A DNA stretch of 64,000 bases from Rachycentron canadum (taxonomy: Eukaryota > Chordata > Actinopteri > Carangiformes > Rachycentridae): contig CM076656.1 in NCBI GenBank assembly GCA_038496675.1, positions 14,458,638 to 14,522,637 on the forward strand, written 5' to 3'. Position numbers and translations under genes: made by a program. The notes below the pieces were generated by a model that made no database searches, was not told the origin of the DNA, and saw only the letters and a list, made by a program, of their open reading frames with translations. Numbering within the stretch: the first letter of the stretch is position 1; the number at the start of each line of letters is the position of its first letter. Positions 21,524 to 34,479 of this stretch are shown here, one piece after another.

Positions 21524-23975
21524 GGGGGCAATGATAAATTAGCCCATTGGCGCTACGGATTCTGCTCACACACCCGTCCTGCCTGTCTCACAGTTTCTTT
21601 CCTGCCTCTCCATCTCCAACCCTCCCCCCCGTCATTTTGGAGGCTTTACTCACATGACTGCTTAACCGAAAACAATACTGGTATAGATCAGAAGAGACGT
21701 ACTTTGCTCATTTGACTCACGTTTGGTTTTCTAACATGAAGGAGGACACCAGCGCATTTTACAGGGACATGCACAGCCGCAGCACAAGGATGCGAATCAT
21801 TCAAACAAAAGCGAGGACATATGGGTCATTGCAATAATCACTGAGTGTCTGCCTGGCCAGCGGTCGCCGGTCTGGCTTATTAGTTCCTTTTTTTTTTTTT
21901 TTTGTTGTTTCTTTTTTTACAAAAGCGGAGTTTTGGATTGCAGAGGCATCTACGACAACAGCTTCCCATACTTGTAAACCCTCCAGCTAATTTAATTAAA
22001 GCTTTTGTGTCCACAAGGCTTTCCCAGTATTAGTCAACCAAAAGAACAATTAGGCTATTGTGGCGACTGTGGCTTTGGCTCTCGGACAGGCTGTCGCACA
22101 CATCGGGCGCACGCACAGACACACTTGCACATATCAGTGCCATTGACCCCCCCCACCTGGCTCCGGCCTACTCCAAGTTCACAACCTTTCCTTGAAATAG
22201 TGTGTCTTAATTAAGTGAAAACTGTTGGCTTTTGCACATTTTATTCACTGGCTGGGTTACATAACTCTCAGTGCTGAAAACCATAGCACAGAGCACAGAG
22301 ATGGGAACAGCAGTAACAGCAGCACATTTTGCTCGCACTGTTGCAATATTGCACAAAAAATATACGGTGTCACAGCTTTCTCTGCTGGGTTCTACAGCGA
22401 GGGAACGTCATTGTCTACGAAAAAGACGCTGTGTTTCGACACAAGTCATACACAGAGGCTATAACACAACCAAACAGGGACTGTGAAAAGGACAATTTCA
22501 TGATTCTACTTTAAAAGTGTAGTTTCGTTTTGAATGGTACTGTTTGAGATACATTACCATAGAATGTTTATTTCTCTTATTTTGAAAAGCAGAACTGTTT
22601 TGCCAGTTACTGTCCCTAATTGTATCCATCTCAAGCTAATTGCTAACGTAGCTAACTGCAGGCAATTGATTGAGATTGCCTTATTCAAAAGGTGCTGAGG
22701 GAATTAGATGGATCAACGGAGCCAAGAGTCCGACTGAGAGCTCAAGCAAAGCAGAAAGCACAGTAAGAAGCAGCTCTACTCAAGCTGCACTCATCTACAT
22801 TGTTTCCACACGGGCCCCTCACCTCACGCAGTCACCTACGTATGTGTCTTTTTTTTTTTTTCTTCACACCCCTGTGCCTTTACCTTTTACTTTCACTTCA
22901 CTCTGTCTTCCCTGTTGCGAGTATTTATTATTTGACACAGTTTTTGCAGAACGCTTTAGCATCGAACCAGCTCCGAGCTAAAAACAAAACTTTGGACAGA
23001 TGCGTGTATGTGTATGGATTTGAGTGATCAAAAATCTGAGAGAAAAAAAAAAAAAGGTTTCCCTTTCTTTTCCTTCCAGGTATACTGAATAGAAACATTG
23101 ACTGAAAAATGATGCATGATGAAAAGAGATGCATAGGCGTATCTGTCTCATTCCTCAGCAAGCTTGATTGTTTAATATTACTATCAAGATTTCATACATC
23201 TTTGATGTTAAATACATTTTTAATACTATTACGTTTGGCATATGTGCAGATTTACTGACAAGTAATTCCCAGGATCTTGCACAGGTCCACAAATTCACCA
23301 TGTCCTTGAAAATGATTATATACCTGCCGTATAACCCAAAAGCCTCTGCATGTTTGTTTTTTTTTTTGGCTCCCCCTGTCAGCTGGTGATACAAACAGTG
23401 AGGTTGCAGCTTGTTCGAATTAGTAAATGAATGAAAAGCAGCGTCACCCGCAGAGTCAAACTCATGAATAAACAGATTTCACAGGAGGTACATTTCTCGA
23501 GTGGAGGCGCGGGTGACGGGACCCGGATCTTCAGCAATTCCAGCCTCCAGCAGGCGCTAAACGCGGCCTGCTTCATTTTTCACTTTCGATCCAGCTGACA
23601 CAGGCCAATGACTAAATATTTGACAGCGTTCATGTCAAAAATCAGAGACAAACAAATAAACAGAGCAAATAGATAAGAGCCCAGTATTCCAGGCACGTGG
23701 TGCGCAGGATGAGCCGATGCTTCCCAGACCACGCGCTTCTGGCTGCAGCCACTCTCGTGGCATCGGCTACCGACAGTGTGCTACACTTCACAATCAGAGG
23801 TCATTGTTTGACTGCTGTGTTCAGGACGTTTACAGCGTGTCAGAGCATCACCTCAATTAGCATATAAAGTATGAGGGAGAGAGAGCCCCTGTGTTTTCCC
23901 CACTCATCTTTCTCTCTACTAATGTTTCTTCTGGGCCCTCGTCTGTGTCTTTAAAGGGCCTGAGTCTCAGCCATT

Positions 23976-23977
<2 letters not shown>

Positions 23978-24014
<37 letters not shown>

Positions 24015-24027
24015 CGAGAGAGAGAGA
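23978..24027. repeat. (GA)n microsatellite
   Basis: A polypurine GA array with AAAGAGAGCGAG interruptions. Polypurine-polypyrimidine mirror repeats of this type can form triplex (H-DNA). Confidence 0.96.
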
Positions 24028-24668
24028 AACTTAAAATGGAATAGAAGGAATGATGAAGGTGTTTGCTCGCAGCCAGCTTACGAGTTACCACAAATGAATA
24101 AAAACCAAATGTATAAAGCAGTGCATGTGTTGTCAAAGGACACCAGAAACAGAGTCCAAAAGGGTCCCAAGCCACACGCACACAAAGCTGGATTTTAAAA
24201 TTCGATTGTCTACAACAAAATTCTTAAATGTCAAATAAAGTATACAGCATTGTAAGCTAATATAGATATTGGCATATTGGCCTTGTTTTCTAAGCTTAAG
24301 CTTAGAGCGAATCGGCTCATTTAAAACTTTTTTATTTAAAACAAAATCGAGTCATTTCATGAAAAGGGGACAGTCTGAAGCCACTGGCAAAGTTTTCCCT
24401 ATTCTCCCAGGCTCGATGGCAAGGGAAAGGGCAAAACATTGGTTATTGTGCAGCAAAAAAAGCAAGATTGTAGGATAGGACAGGATTCACGAGAGCTCCT
24501 AAAAATGCTCAACATCTGCAGCTCCATCACATCTCCTCCTTTACTGATTTAGAAAATGTGAGCAAATGGACCCTGACACCGTTTTGTGACCAAGAGATTA
24601 AAATTGTCAAAGTATAGTCCATACAAAAGGATTAATTTATATATATTTGATCTTAGCTGGACAGGAAA

Positions 24669-24681
24669 GGGGGGGGGGGGG
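24669..24681. repeat. Poly(G) run
   Basis: Thirteen consecutive G after GAAA. Confidence 0.93.
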
Positions 24682-25758
24682 CATAAATCAAATAACTAAA
24701 ATAAAAACTAAATTGATCAGCTAAATTGATCAGCTTCACGTTACTGTCTGATAGATGCCACTGCTCTGAGACGTGGGGCTCCATTGTTGTCCAGAAAAGA
24801 GTTAAAACCCACGAGTGAGCCACACTGTTGCAATGAGTGGCACGATCCCAAGTTAACCATGAACTAACACACACATACACGCTGCAGTTTATTTGGACTC
24901 AATCTAAGACTGTCACTGTCCTGCTGCTGTAAATACCCACTACAACACTGAATGCGCATTAATCCTCTGCTGCAAATAGTCCCCGGCAAATGCTGTACTG
25001 GCTCTATTCCCTTGCCGAAATCTCCAGTGACCGGCTGTGTTGGGAAATCAGGAAAGAAAGGATGGGAGGTAAAAAAGAAGGAAGACAGGAAGTGCGCATT
25101 TATGACCCGTTTTTAGAAAATGAGGTGAAAGGGGGTGAAAATGAGCCCTGACAGATGCGCTGTGAAAAGGTCTACTGCCCTGTTCAGGGCACTTCCAGGC
25201 AGTAGCTGCTCCACCTACACTGACCAGGATTTGCATTGCATCCAGCCATTCGAATCAATGAGCTGCCACTCATAAGCCTGATACTGCACACGGTCATTAC
25301 ACTCCCTCCTCCGCCGTTTTGTTATTGTTACAGCAGAGTGGAAATAGCGGAATAAAATGAAGTGGGTTCATATTTGGGGCATAATTTGTGATTGATGTCG
25401 CTTTTCTCTTGTTTTATTGAAAACAGTAGCAGGTGCGAATTGAGCCAACAACTGCCAAGGTTATCAATTTCATAATAGTTATTAGTCCCCAAACTCCTCT
25501 GCTGGGCCTTTCAATCAAAACAGAGTCCATTACACTGATGTCTGGGCTATCAACACACACACAAATGCACACATACACAACACTAGTTTCCGCTTCCAGC
25601 AACTGGTGTCTGCTGCCACATTAAGTGGCGCACCATAAAACCCAAATCTGTCCATCCATTCTCTGCTCCTTCTGCATGGCAACAACAATAACGGCAGCCA
25701 TTTTAAATGCACAATTACATAGAAAGACTCTTGGGCAGACAGGCTGATGGCACGTTAT

Positions 25759-25769
25759 CGCGCACGCAC

Positions 25770-25808
<39 letters not shown>
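25759..25808. repeat. (CA)n microsatellite with CGCG leader
   Basis: Begins CGCGCACGCACACACGCACA and continues as pure CA. It is alternating purine-pyrimidine throughout. Confidence 0.96.
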
Positions 25809-25810
<2 letters not shown>

Positions 25811-26424
25811 CTTGAGAGTTTGCATGTGCAATTTGTTGGAGCAGTCTGAGAGTTGTTTTTGTTTTTTTTTGTTTTTTGATGTAAAGTGTTTTTAGCTGGT
25901 CTCTTTTGAGACAAGGCAGTGCTTTGTGTGTTAGCGGTGACAAATACAAGATACTTGAAATGGTTTATTCCATTTTTAGTTGGATTAGTCATAAGAATAA
26001 GCATCAAATCCAACAAGATCCCTCTAATTTTTGCTGCAGTCTTTTGCTGCATTTGCTGTATGTACTGTACTTTTGTACTTTTTTTTTCAAGGCTTTTTAT
26101 TAATTTATGTAACTATTTTGGTTCAATTCGACCCCAAACAAATGCATCATCATTTTTGCACTTGATTAATCTAATCACCACAAACAAGAAAAGTACACTT
26201 TATTTTTTTTCTGCAGTGATAACACCCCCCATTTTACTCTTCACCAAGGGATGTTATGTCTTCTATCAGCCTACTGTAATTTGATTTCCAAGTAACATCT
26301 GCGTAGGTGGGCACAATCATCATTTGATGTATCACTGCTATTCCAATGTCCACGCGGGCAGGTAATCATCTGGGGGTGGTGCAGTTTAAGCACGGCATGG
26401 TGATCAAATACAAATGCACAGAGA

Positions 26425-26438
26425 GGGCGCTAGCGCCC
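26425..26438. repeat. GC palindrome GGGCGCTAGCGCCC
   Basis: A perfect 14-bp palindrome preceded by AGA. The AGAGGGCGC stretch fits only the 3' half of the CTCF consensus and the 5' half does not match, so no CTCF site is called. Confidence 0.85.
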
Positions 26439-26952
26439 AATGCCAGCTAAAGCCTCTGATGTCTGTACTGCGCGATGGAACCCACGCTGAGTTCAGCAGC
26501 AAGTGAAACGTGATACGTACAAAAGGTGACAGCGAGCGGAAATCAGTAGTGATCTTAAAAAGCGAGCTTCCACTCTCTGAGCGAAGCCAGTCAGACTAGT
26601 TTCACTTCAGAGCAATGAGGTTGAATGTTGTACTGAGACAGAAGATTAATAGCTAATGCGATGTCAAGGGTTCTACTCATCATTACTACTATCTACTTCA
26701 TGCTTATGTCAATGTAATATTTTTTTCCTTTTCAATAAATGTTTAATAATTAAAAATAAATAAATAAAATTTATAAAATTCTGCGTTTTTTATGTCAGTA
26801 TGGAATATTGAGCAAAGGTTAATGGGGAAAACCTGAATTGAAATAGCATGAAGCTGCAACAATATATAATGTGAAAAAAGTGAAGGTGAACATTATCTTA
26901 CTCTATTCAGATTCTTACTCAATGCTGCTTCATTTTAAGCACTGCATATCCA

Positions 26953-26990
26953 GCTATCTATCTATATATCTATCCCTCCATCCATCCATG
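26953..26990. repeat. (TATC)n/(CCAT)n tetranucleotide tract
   Basis: CTATCTATCTATATATCTAT is followed by CCCTCCATCCATCCATG, two adjoining tetranucleotide motifs. Confidence 0.88.
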
Positions 26991-29900
26991 TATATAAGCC
27001 ATCCAGAAAGCCCAGTAGGAGCTCAGTGAAGCAGAAAACTGAATTGTTGTCAACCAGTTATTCTCAAACGCGAGAGTGTTCAGGGGTAAAAGTCACCCTG
27101 GAGGGCCGATGAGGATCCGTGCATGTCAGCCCTTCTAAGAAGAGATGCTCTAAAGCAAACACATCGAGCTCAACTTGCTCACCTCCCACATTACTTCTTA
27201 CCCACACACACACGCGCACACACACGCACATTCCTCCTTCTCAGTCACATCAACACTGGACTCTGGGAGTTTAATAGGTTCACTCATTTCGAAGAGGAAG
27301 GGAACCTTCTCAACATAAGCATTACTCACACACACTGGTACATGTTCTTCAATATACAGTAAACACTTAAAAGTCACTGCCTTGTACATGACTAGCTCAG
27401 GTGTGAAAAAGTCTACATTCTTACGAAACCGAATTACAGTGTTGACAACGCCTAGAGGTGACAGTCAAGTCAGTGCAAAAGAGAAAAAAAGAAATACAAA
27501 CAAATAAATAAATCAGTACATTCAGTGATTTCTTGAAACAAATCTCTTTTGTAGCATAAATGCACTCTGCAAATTCAAATCCCGTTTTATCTTGTGCGTA
27601 AAGTAGCTGGTCAGTTGGCTTCAACATTGTAGATGATGTTGATTTTATCTTTACCTGGCACCTGAAGCTTACATCTGTCTTGGCAGGTATCACACCAGGT
27701 AAGGCATTTACTACACGATCAGTTCACTCCTGTTGCGTCTCCTGCCAGACTCAGCTGTGGGCAATGCTGGAGGTGAAGTTTATACACCCTTTGCTCCTTC
27801 TGGATGGGTTGGCTCCAGGGCCATTCTGAGGTGCCTACCCTTACCACCACCAGATACAGAAAGCAGACCTGAAGGACACGGAGAGCACGGGGCTATCTGG
27901 AGAGTCAGGAGAACTTAACTCATGCTCAATGAATTACAAAAACAAAAGTGTATTGGTTTAACAAAATCATTTTTAATCACTATTACCAGAAATTTCATTA
28001 TTAACGGCAATGTGGAGATTTCATTTTAGGGGAATAATAATGATTCATTGTAAAACAATACACAGAGCTATTTTAGAATGGGTATGAATCAAGAAAAGCA
28101 ATAAAACTCAAGCACATACTGCATCAGCATTTGCATGAAACAGCAATTAGCTCATGATTAAAGTGAATGCCACTGAATCACTCACTTCTCCAATCATTCA
28201 GTGCTTCAATGTTTTCAGCAATGAAAAATGCCTGATGCGTTCCCGAATCAGAATGAGCTTTTTGATTGAAACGCAGATTCGGTTCCATGTATGACTGTCT
28301 GTCATGTCGCTACCTGAGGCGGAGTTCATTTTGGTAGCAAAAACAAGACAAGACATGATGGGGATAAACAACTGCCTTGGCCAATTTAGCATCAAATTCT
28401 GATGGCAAAAGCATGCAATTTTTTTTTTTTACAAGGGGTCACCATAAAGAGGGCATGAAGCAATAATGAGATGCACACGCTCAAAGAAGAAGTAAGAGTA
28501 AGTAGGAGGGTTTTAAAGGACACGGCAATTTTGATGATGTACTTGAGCTGCCACAATATTTTATGAAAACTATAAAATATATAAATTTTTCTCTATCTTT
28601 AATTCAAATGTTTCTACACAATGGTGGACGAGCTGCATGATTCAGCATTAGAAATGATCAGTGGCATTATCAGTTAGAAAGCTTTTCATCATTCAGCCAA
28701 GCTTTGTCAGAGTTGTCTTGCTAAAAAAAAAAGTACCAAGGCAGGTACCAGGTACCAAATAAATAAATAAGTGGAAATAGTCAAACACACATTTGCAGTT
28801 TTAAGGAGCGACTTGTACGTTTTGTTTTCTTTTTTCTTTTTCTTGCTACATAGCCAGCAATAACCTCCATAGCTCTTCATTCCCAGTGTAGGAGAAATGT
28901 TGCGATCTCTTCAGCATCAAACTTTATTCCTTTGCTCACCAAGAGCTGCGGTGGAGACCAACCCCAATGATCTGTTCTTCTACTGGAGTTAGCATGCTAA
29001 CTGGCTAACCCCCTCCCTTTTCAACAGCCACTCACTGGAGCCGCCAATCTGCCCTGAACATGTAGCGCCCGCTGCTCAGAGAAAAAAAAATAAAAAATCC
29101 TTTGAGCTAGCAACTGGCTGGTGAACATTGGTGGAGCCATCTTGACTCCAGTTCGGTCCTCAGTGTGAAACAATAAGAGTCCTGTTTGGAGGCAAAGAAA
29201 AAGCCGCTTTCCTCCGACTTTGGAGTTACAAGGAACTGTACCACCCCCCCCGACTGAATGCAGAAAAAACAGATTTCATATAAAGCAGCACTATCGCCAT
29301 TTTTCCCACCTCATTAAGCGCAACATTTGTGTCATGTATAGATGGTGCCATAGTGAAGCATAACCAGCTGCTGGTCATGCAGCACATGTCTCCAAACTGT
29401 GCGCCATTTACGCTTGGACACAAATACATACAGAGGAGACCGAAACTTTTTAGCTGATAACTGCAATGAGCACATTTCTGTCTATGCTTTTAAATGTTCC
29501 ACTGGTTGATTTAACAGATTCTCCACCACGGGTACTTTTATGTGGTTGGGGTGAAAAAGCCTTCAAAAACAAGCACTTACACACCTTCATGGAGCAGTGA
29601 AAGTCTCTACTGACACCGTGACAAATGAAATTTTTTTAGGTGGGTTAGCAGCTCCTTATGCTGGGGTGAAGCAGCTTTCACTGCAGCATTTACAGACTCG
29701 CACCATCCAGGTGGCTGAGCAAAAAAAAAAAAAAAACACATCCTTGCCTCCATCTTATTGGCTGGGGACAAGATGAAATCTGAATTTTAATAAAAGGGCA
29801 ATATCGGAGGGATAAAACCAATACTTCTCATGGAGAAGAAAAATACAGACACAGACAGACAGTGATAGAGAAGCAGATAAAAAGAAGGGACAATCTATCT

Positions 29901-30615
29901 AATAAGTAGCCAGAGGAGCAAACATTGTGAGAGGCTGTAAGCCAGACTAATGTGATTTCTTACACTGTACTGGCCATAATGACATTGCTATCGAGTGGGC
30001 AACCACAGAAAATATCCATAGCACACCTCAGACATGACACACTGACCAATTGGGGCTTGTGTGTGTTGTGTGTTTGCGCGTGCGCTGCATAGGCCTGCAA
30101 TTATTTTGGGTGTCGCAACAATACGCAAGTCATACTGTGCGAGCGCGCACGCGTGTGTGTGTGTTTAAAGTGCATCTCGATGCTTTGGATCTAAATGAAC
30201 CTCGTGTAACCTCATTCTCCTTTCCACCTCTTCCTTTTCCTCCCTCCATCTTTAGAGTCAATCCTTACGTCTCTTGCTCACCAAACCTCTGTCCTTTTTT
30301 TTCCCCCACCCTTCTGAGCCCATGGGAGACATTAATAATTCAACCAAGAGTCATTATTTCAAATATTAGAAAAGGAAATTGACTTTTTGACAGCATCCCA
30401 AAGAAAAAAAAATGCCATGACACTTTCACCCACAAAGAGAAAAGCCAATTACCTTGTCAAATCTGCACTTCACATCTCTTTTATTTGCTTTTAATAATTT
30501 TCTCGATTCCACTGTGGCTATTGCATATCACTGAAGATGTGTCACCTTGACATGCTCTACTCTCACGCCCCAGCTACATTCCTATTTGTTGTTATTTTTC
30601 GCACTTCATGGTCCT

Positions 30616-30649
30616 GGTGGTGGCGGTGGTGGTGGTGGTGGTGGTGGTG
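30616..30649. repeat. (GGT)n trinucleotide microsatellite
   Basis: About eleven GGT units with one GGC. It gives a poly-Gly frame and could form a two-tetrad G-quadruplex. Confidence 0.96.
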
Positions 30650-33600
30650 TGAAGTTTGCTAGTTTGCTAATACCTAGTATTCTAAGTGTCAATGCTGTTT
30701 TTTTTCAGAGCCTGTGTCATAACATAGTTCATTCTGTCTGGTGAGTACAATGCACCCAATATGCACTTTGAACATTATTATGATGCTGTTTAAACTATGT
30801 GTAACAGAAGCGCACACATCAAATCACAGTGATCGAAGACCCTTGTTTTTCTTTATGTTTTTTTCTGCTTCCATCACTCTCTCCTCTAGTAAATCACCAA
30901 CAATTTTGCCCTTTTTTCCCACTGCAGCTACATCGCCATCTACTTTTTCCTCTCAATAGACAAAAGAGCAATGTTTATTACCACGACTCCTCTAATATAG
31001 GTCTGCTGTGTAAAATCATTAGTGGAAAAAGGCCTTTCATTGTGTAATTATTATTGATTTGACAACAAGCAGTTTCAGCTGTTGGAATATGCTGATAGCA
31101 GCAGCAGCAACAACTCTACAAGTTATTAGTATTTTCTTTTAAAAAGGGATGCCATTGTGAGCGATCGAAGAAACACGGGTGCCCGTGGACAGATTTGTTA
31201 GGCTTACTCGGAGAGAAAAGAGAGTCAAAGGGAGGTGGAGGGAAGGGTGTGAATTGCAACCGTTACCAGGACATGAATCTTATTTCCACCTATTACAGAA
31301 AATACAGCAAAGGACACACTAAAGGGACAGGTTAACGCACATATCGGCTAATATTTAGACCACATTCTGCATGTAAAAAAAAAAAAAATGAGGTCGCTCG
31401 AATGTTTACTTGCTCTGGCAAATATTGGGGAGCTTGAAGTTGAGTCCACTCTTATTATAAGATCAAGGATGGAAAGTAAAATCAGTCCAAAGGTTCCAAA
31501 AAAAAATAAAAAAATCAGTATTTATCTTGTTGTAGGCAGTGCAGCATTGACCTAGGCCGGTGGCAAGCGTCCCACGCCTCCCATTCTCCCAAACTCTTAC
31601 GGGTGCAAGTCAGTCCCTCTCGCAACAAGCCAATCTCACAATTGAGTAATTATGAAATATGAAGCGACAAAGTTGCTTTACTAAGGATTTATATGCATGA
31701 GCAACCCATTATTAATTCTTGACCCATTACATTACATATTGAACTTGTGTTTAGTACTGATTAGCAATTGGATCAACCCATTCATCCACCTTGACCACCA
31801 CCCTGCATGGCTCTACAACAGCGTCAACTGCTTCCAACGCCACCTTTGCCCCCATCGCTGTGACTACTGCCCCCGCAGGGCTTCATCCCCGTTGTTTTGG
31901 GGGCACTTGCTGAAAAGACTAATGCTGTCTCACACAACCACCAGGTCACTTCACAATAAATTGGATAGTGGGTCAAAACAAGCTGCCTGCCACTATTGAC
32001 CTATAGGGCAGTCGTTTTATGAGAGGCCAGTTTCTTCTGTAGCCCATGTGAAACCAGGACACGGACCAGGAGCTAAGTGAGGTCTATTAAATTTGAATTA
32101 AAACTTGCTGCAAACATTCAGTCATCTCAGTTAATCTTGGAAGTGAATATTCAGTTATTTTGTGGTGGTGGTCATCATGCCAGTGCAGTATGAAGAAGAA
32201 GAAGAAGAAAAAAAAAAGGAACGATGACAGGAGCAGGTGACAATGTAGACTCGGCTTAGTTAATGTTGTACCTTTGTGGTTCAAATGTCCTGACAAATTT
32301 TCAATTAATCAAATAACCTAAGACCAATTGGCATGCATTCAACCCTGAACTTCTGGGGCTGCAGGGCTGGGGGACCTGGGGCCTCAGGACACTTGTCTGC
32401 TTTGCCCTGCTGGTAATCCACCCTTTATTTTGGATTTAATTAACAGAATTGGAGTTTAATTACGGTGCTGATACCTTTAAACCTGCATAAAATACCAAAC
32501 CGTTCCACCAACGATCCTGTATTATGGAGGCCACGGCAATTAAAGAAATCCACAGGGAGCATCAAAATCAACATGCACACTATAATTCAAAGAAGCCACA
32601 ACTCATTGTTAGCATAATACAATTGGGCAGGGCTAATTTTAATCAAAGAACAAACAGATTTATATAATTGCAACTGGATGGAGTAATAGCTTTTCCCCAG
32701 ATCCATAGTTGCATATAACCTCATCACAGCCTGGGCGGTGATCTGACCGATTAGGCTACTTCAAATCCTCCAGTTCCACATTAATCCAACTCTGACCCTC
32801 CTCCTCTTCATTTCACGTCTTCACCTTCATCTTATCTTTCAACCTCCACCCATTTTCTTCCGTCCTTATTGCTTCAGACCGGGGATTTATAACCTCACAC
32901 TCAAGGTTCAAGTTCAGCATGTATCCATCCGTACTGTATGTCCAACACTGTTTGTGTGGCCTCTGGACTCATCATCCCTTTCTCTGTCTGTGCACCTTAA
33001 ACCGGTGGATACTGACCTTCGACAAACACCCACCAGGATGCACGGACCACCTCGTAATAAACCCTGAGGAGCCTCTGCACTTACCACAGATGATTCATAC
33101 AAACAGGTACCCTCATGCTTATTAAAAGATTCAAGTCATTTAATCTCTAGTACTGTGCACTCAAATCAACCAAAGTAAATCAAGTAAAGTAACAGGCTTG
33201 CTGGAGTGTTTATTTGAATTGGACTAATTTCCTCTCACAACGTGCCAAAAATCTGCTAATGAAATGGCAGGTAGACTCATAAAGTGAGTTTTTAGTTCTT
33301 TTGCACTGAAATAGTCTTCCTACTCTTCAAAAATGATGACACACAACAAGATAAAACTCATCTTACATGGTCAGAAGTATTTGGCCTTTTGGTCAGGGAC
33401 TCTGCCTCTGGGTTGGGTTATAGCATCCTGTGCATAGATAGACAACAGACAACGGACAGCACCCCTCACCGATGGAACGAACTGGCACACCCACTTGGTG
33501 TCAGGCCTCGTCACCTAACATCAGATTCAAATTCTCTTTTGAATAGGAATAGGAGCAAAGAATAGTAGCAAATCTGCCCCCTGTAGCCTGTTGAGTTTGG

Positions 33601-34428
33601 TCCAGGAACTGTTGAAGAGTCTTTTGGGTGCACGCATTTCTTTCCTTTAACGGAATCCCTGCCGCCTGGATCCACAAAAATCTTGTGGAAAGCCAACCCT
33701 GAGGTTATACCAGCATATTAACGCACATGGCTTTTGGAAACATGTCACACACATGGGTGAGATTTTTGACTGGCTACATGGTTTTTGGCAGTGTAGCGTA
33801 TTTAAAATCCTTACACACAGAGGAAAAAATGAGGGGAAAAAAAAAAGAAAAAAAATCCCTCTGCAAACAATAGTCACATTTATGCACAGTCTTTGTAGCA
33901 CATCCAGACAATTTTTGTTTTATCTTCTGTAATTACTGCAGATGAATTTTCTTTTTTTTCCCCGGTTTATTTCTCTTCCTCTTTTATCCTCTCTTTCTCT
34001 TCCTGTTCCATCTGTCTTATTTGCTCAACTGCCAAAAAAAAAAAAAAAAATCAGTGTTCAAAGCCATTGTCTCCCCTCTTCTTTTCTACACCATCTCCTG
34101 TGGCATTTCTCTCCCCTGCCTCTCTTTAGCCCATAGAATTAAACTTCTAAATTGCTTTCAACAATCACCTCTTGACTAACAGCTTTTTTTTTCCTTTTTC
34201 TTTCTTTTTTTTTTTTTTTTTCTTTTTTTCCAAAGAAACAATAGCACACAGCATGTCACTGGTGTGGGTTTGCTTGCTGGAGTTTTTTTTTGTTTTTTTT
34301 TTATGTAGGCCAAATTCCCCATGAAGAATCTAGTTCCCAGCTAACTGCCCTGGAGTGCAGATTACCCAACATTATAAGGGGTTGATACTGCTGTAAATAC
34401 TCTATCTCTTTCTCTGTAATGTCTGTAT
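30650..34428. other. Non-coding stretch, includes a possible conserved block
   Basis: Simple repeats are (GAA)n at about 32192-32208 and A/T-runs near 31375-31388, 34034-34050 and 34206-34221. The block at about 32395-32690 has balanced, repeat-free, TAAT-rich sequence that looks like conserved non-coding DNA. No exon is recognised. Confidence 0.55.
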
Positions 34429-34476
34429 GAGAGAGAGCGAGAGAGAGAGCGAGAGAGAGCGAGAGAGCGAGAGAGC
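34429..34476. repeat. (GA)n with GAGAGC periodicity
   Basis: A polypurine array in which C interrupts roughly every 8 to 10 bases (GAGAGAGC units). Confidence 0.95.
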
Positions 34477-34479
34477 ACC

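Larger units (their letters stand above)
20940..25758. other. Non-coding stretch with simple repeats
   Basis: Contents are A- and T-runs near 21104-21120, 21166-21179, 21299-21311 and 21889-21903, an X-box-like motif at 21510-21523, (GA)n at 23978-24027, a G-run at 24669-24681 and a 13-bp duplication at 24708-24733. No exon is recognised. Confidence 0.6.
25810..30615. other. Non-coding stretch, no exon recognised
   Basis: Contents are a 14-bp perfect palindrome at 26425-26438, a (TATC)/(CCAT) tetranucleotide tract at 26953-26990, short CA/CG tracts near 27202-27232, an A-run near 29722-29736 and an alternating GCGC/GT tract at 30139-30165. The 121-codon frame at 25919 is hydrophobic, but it arises from AT-rich DNA and matches no family I know. 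Confidence 0.55.
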
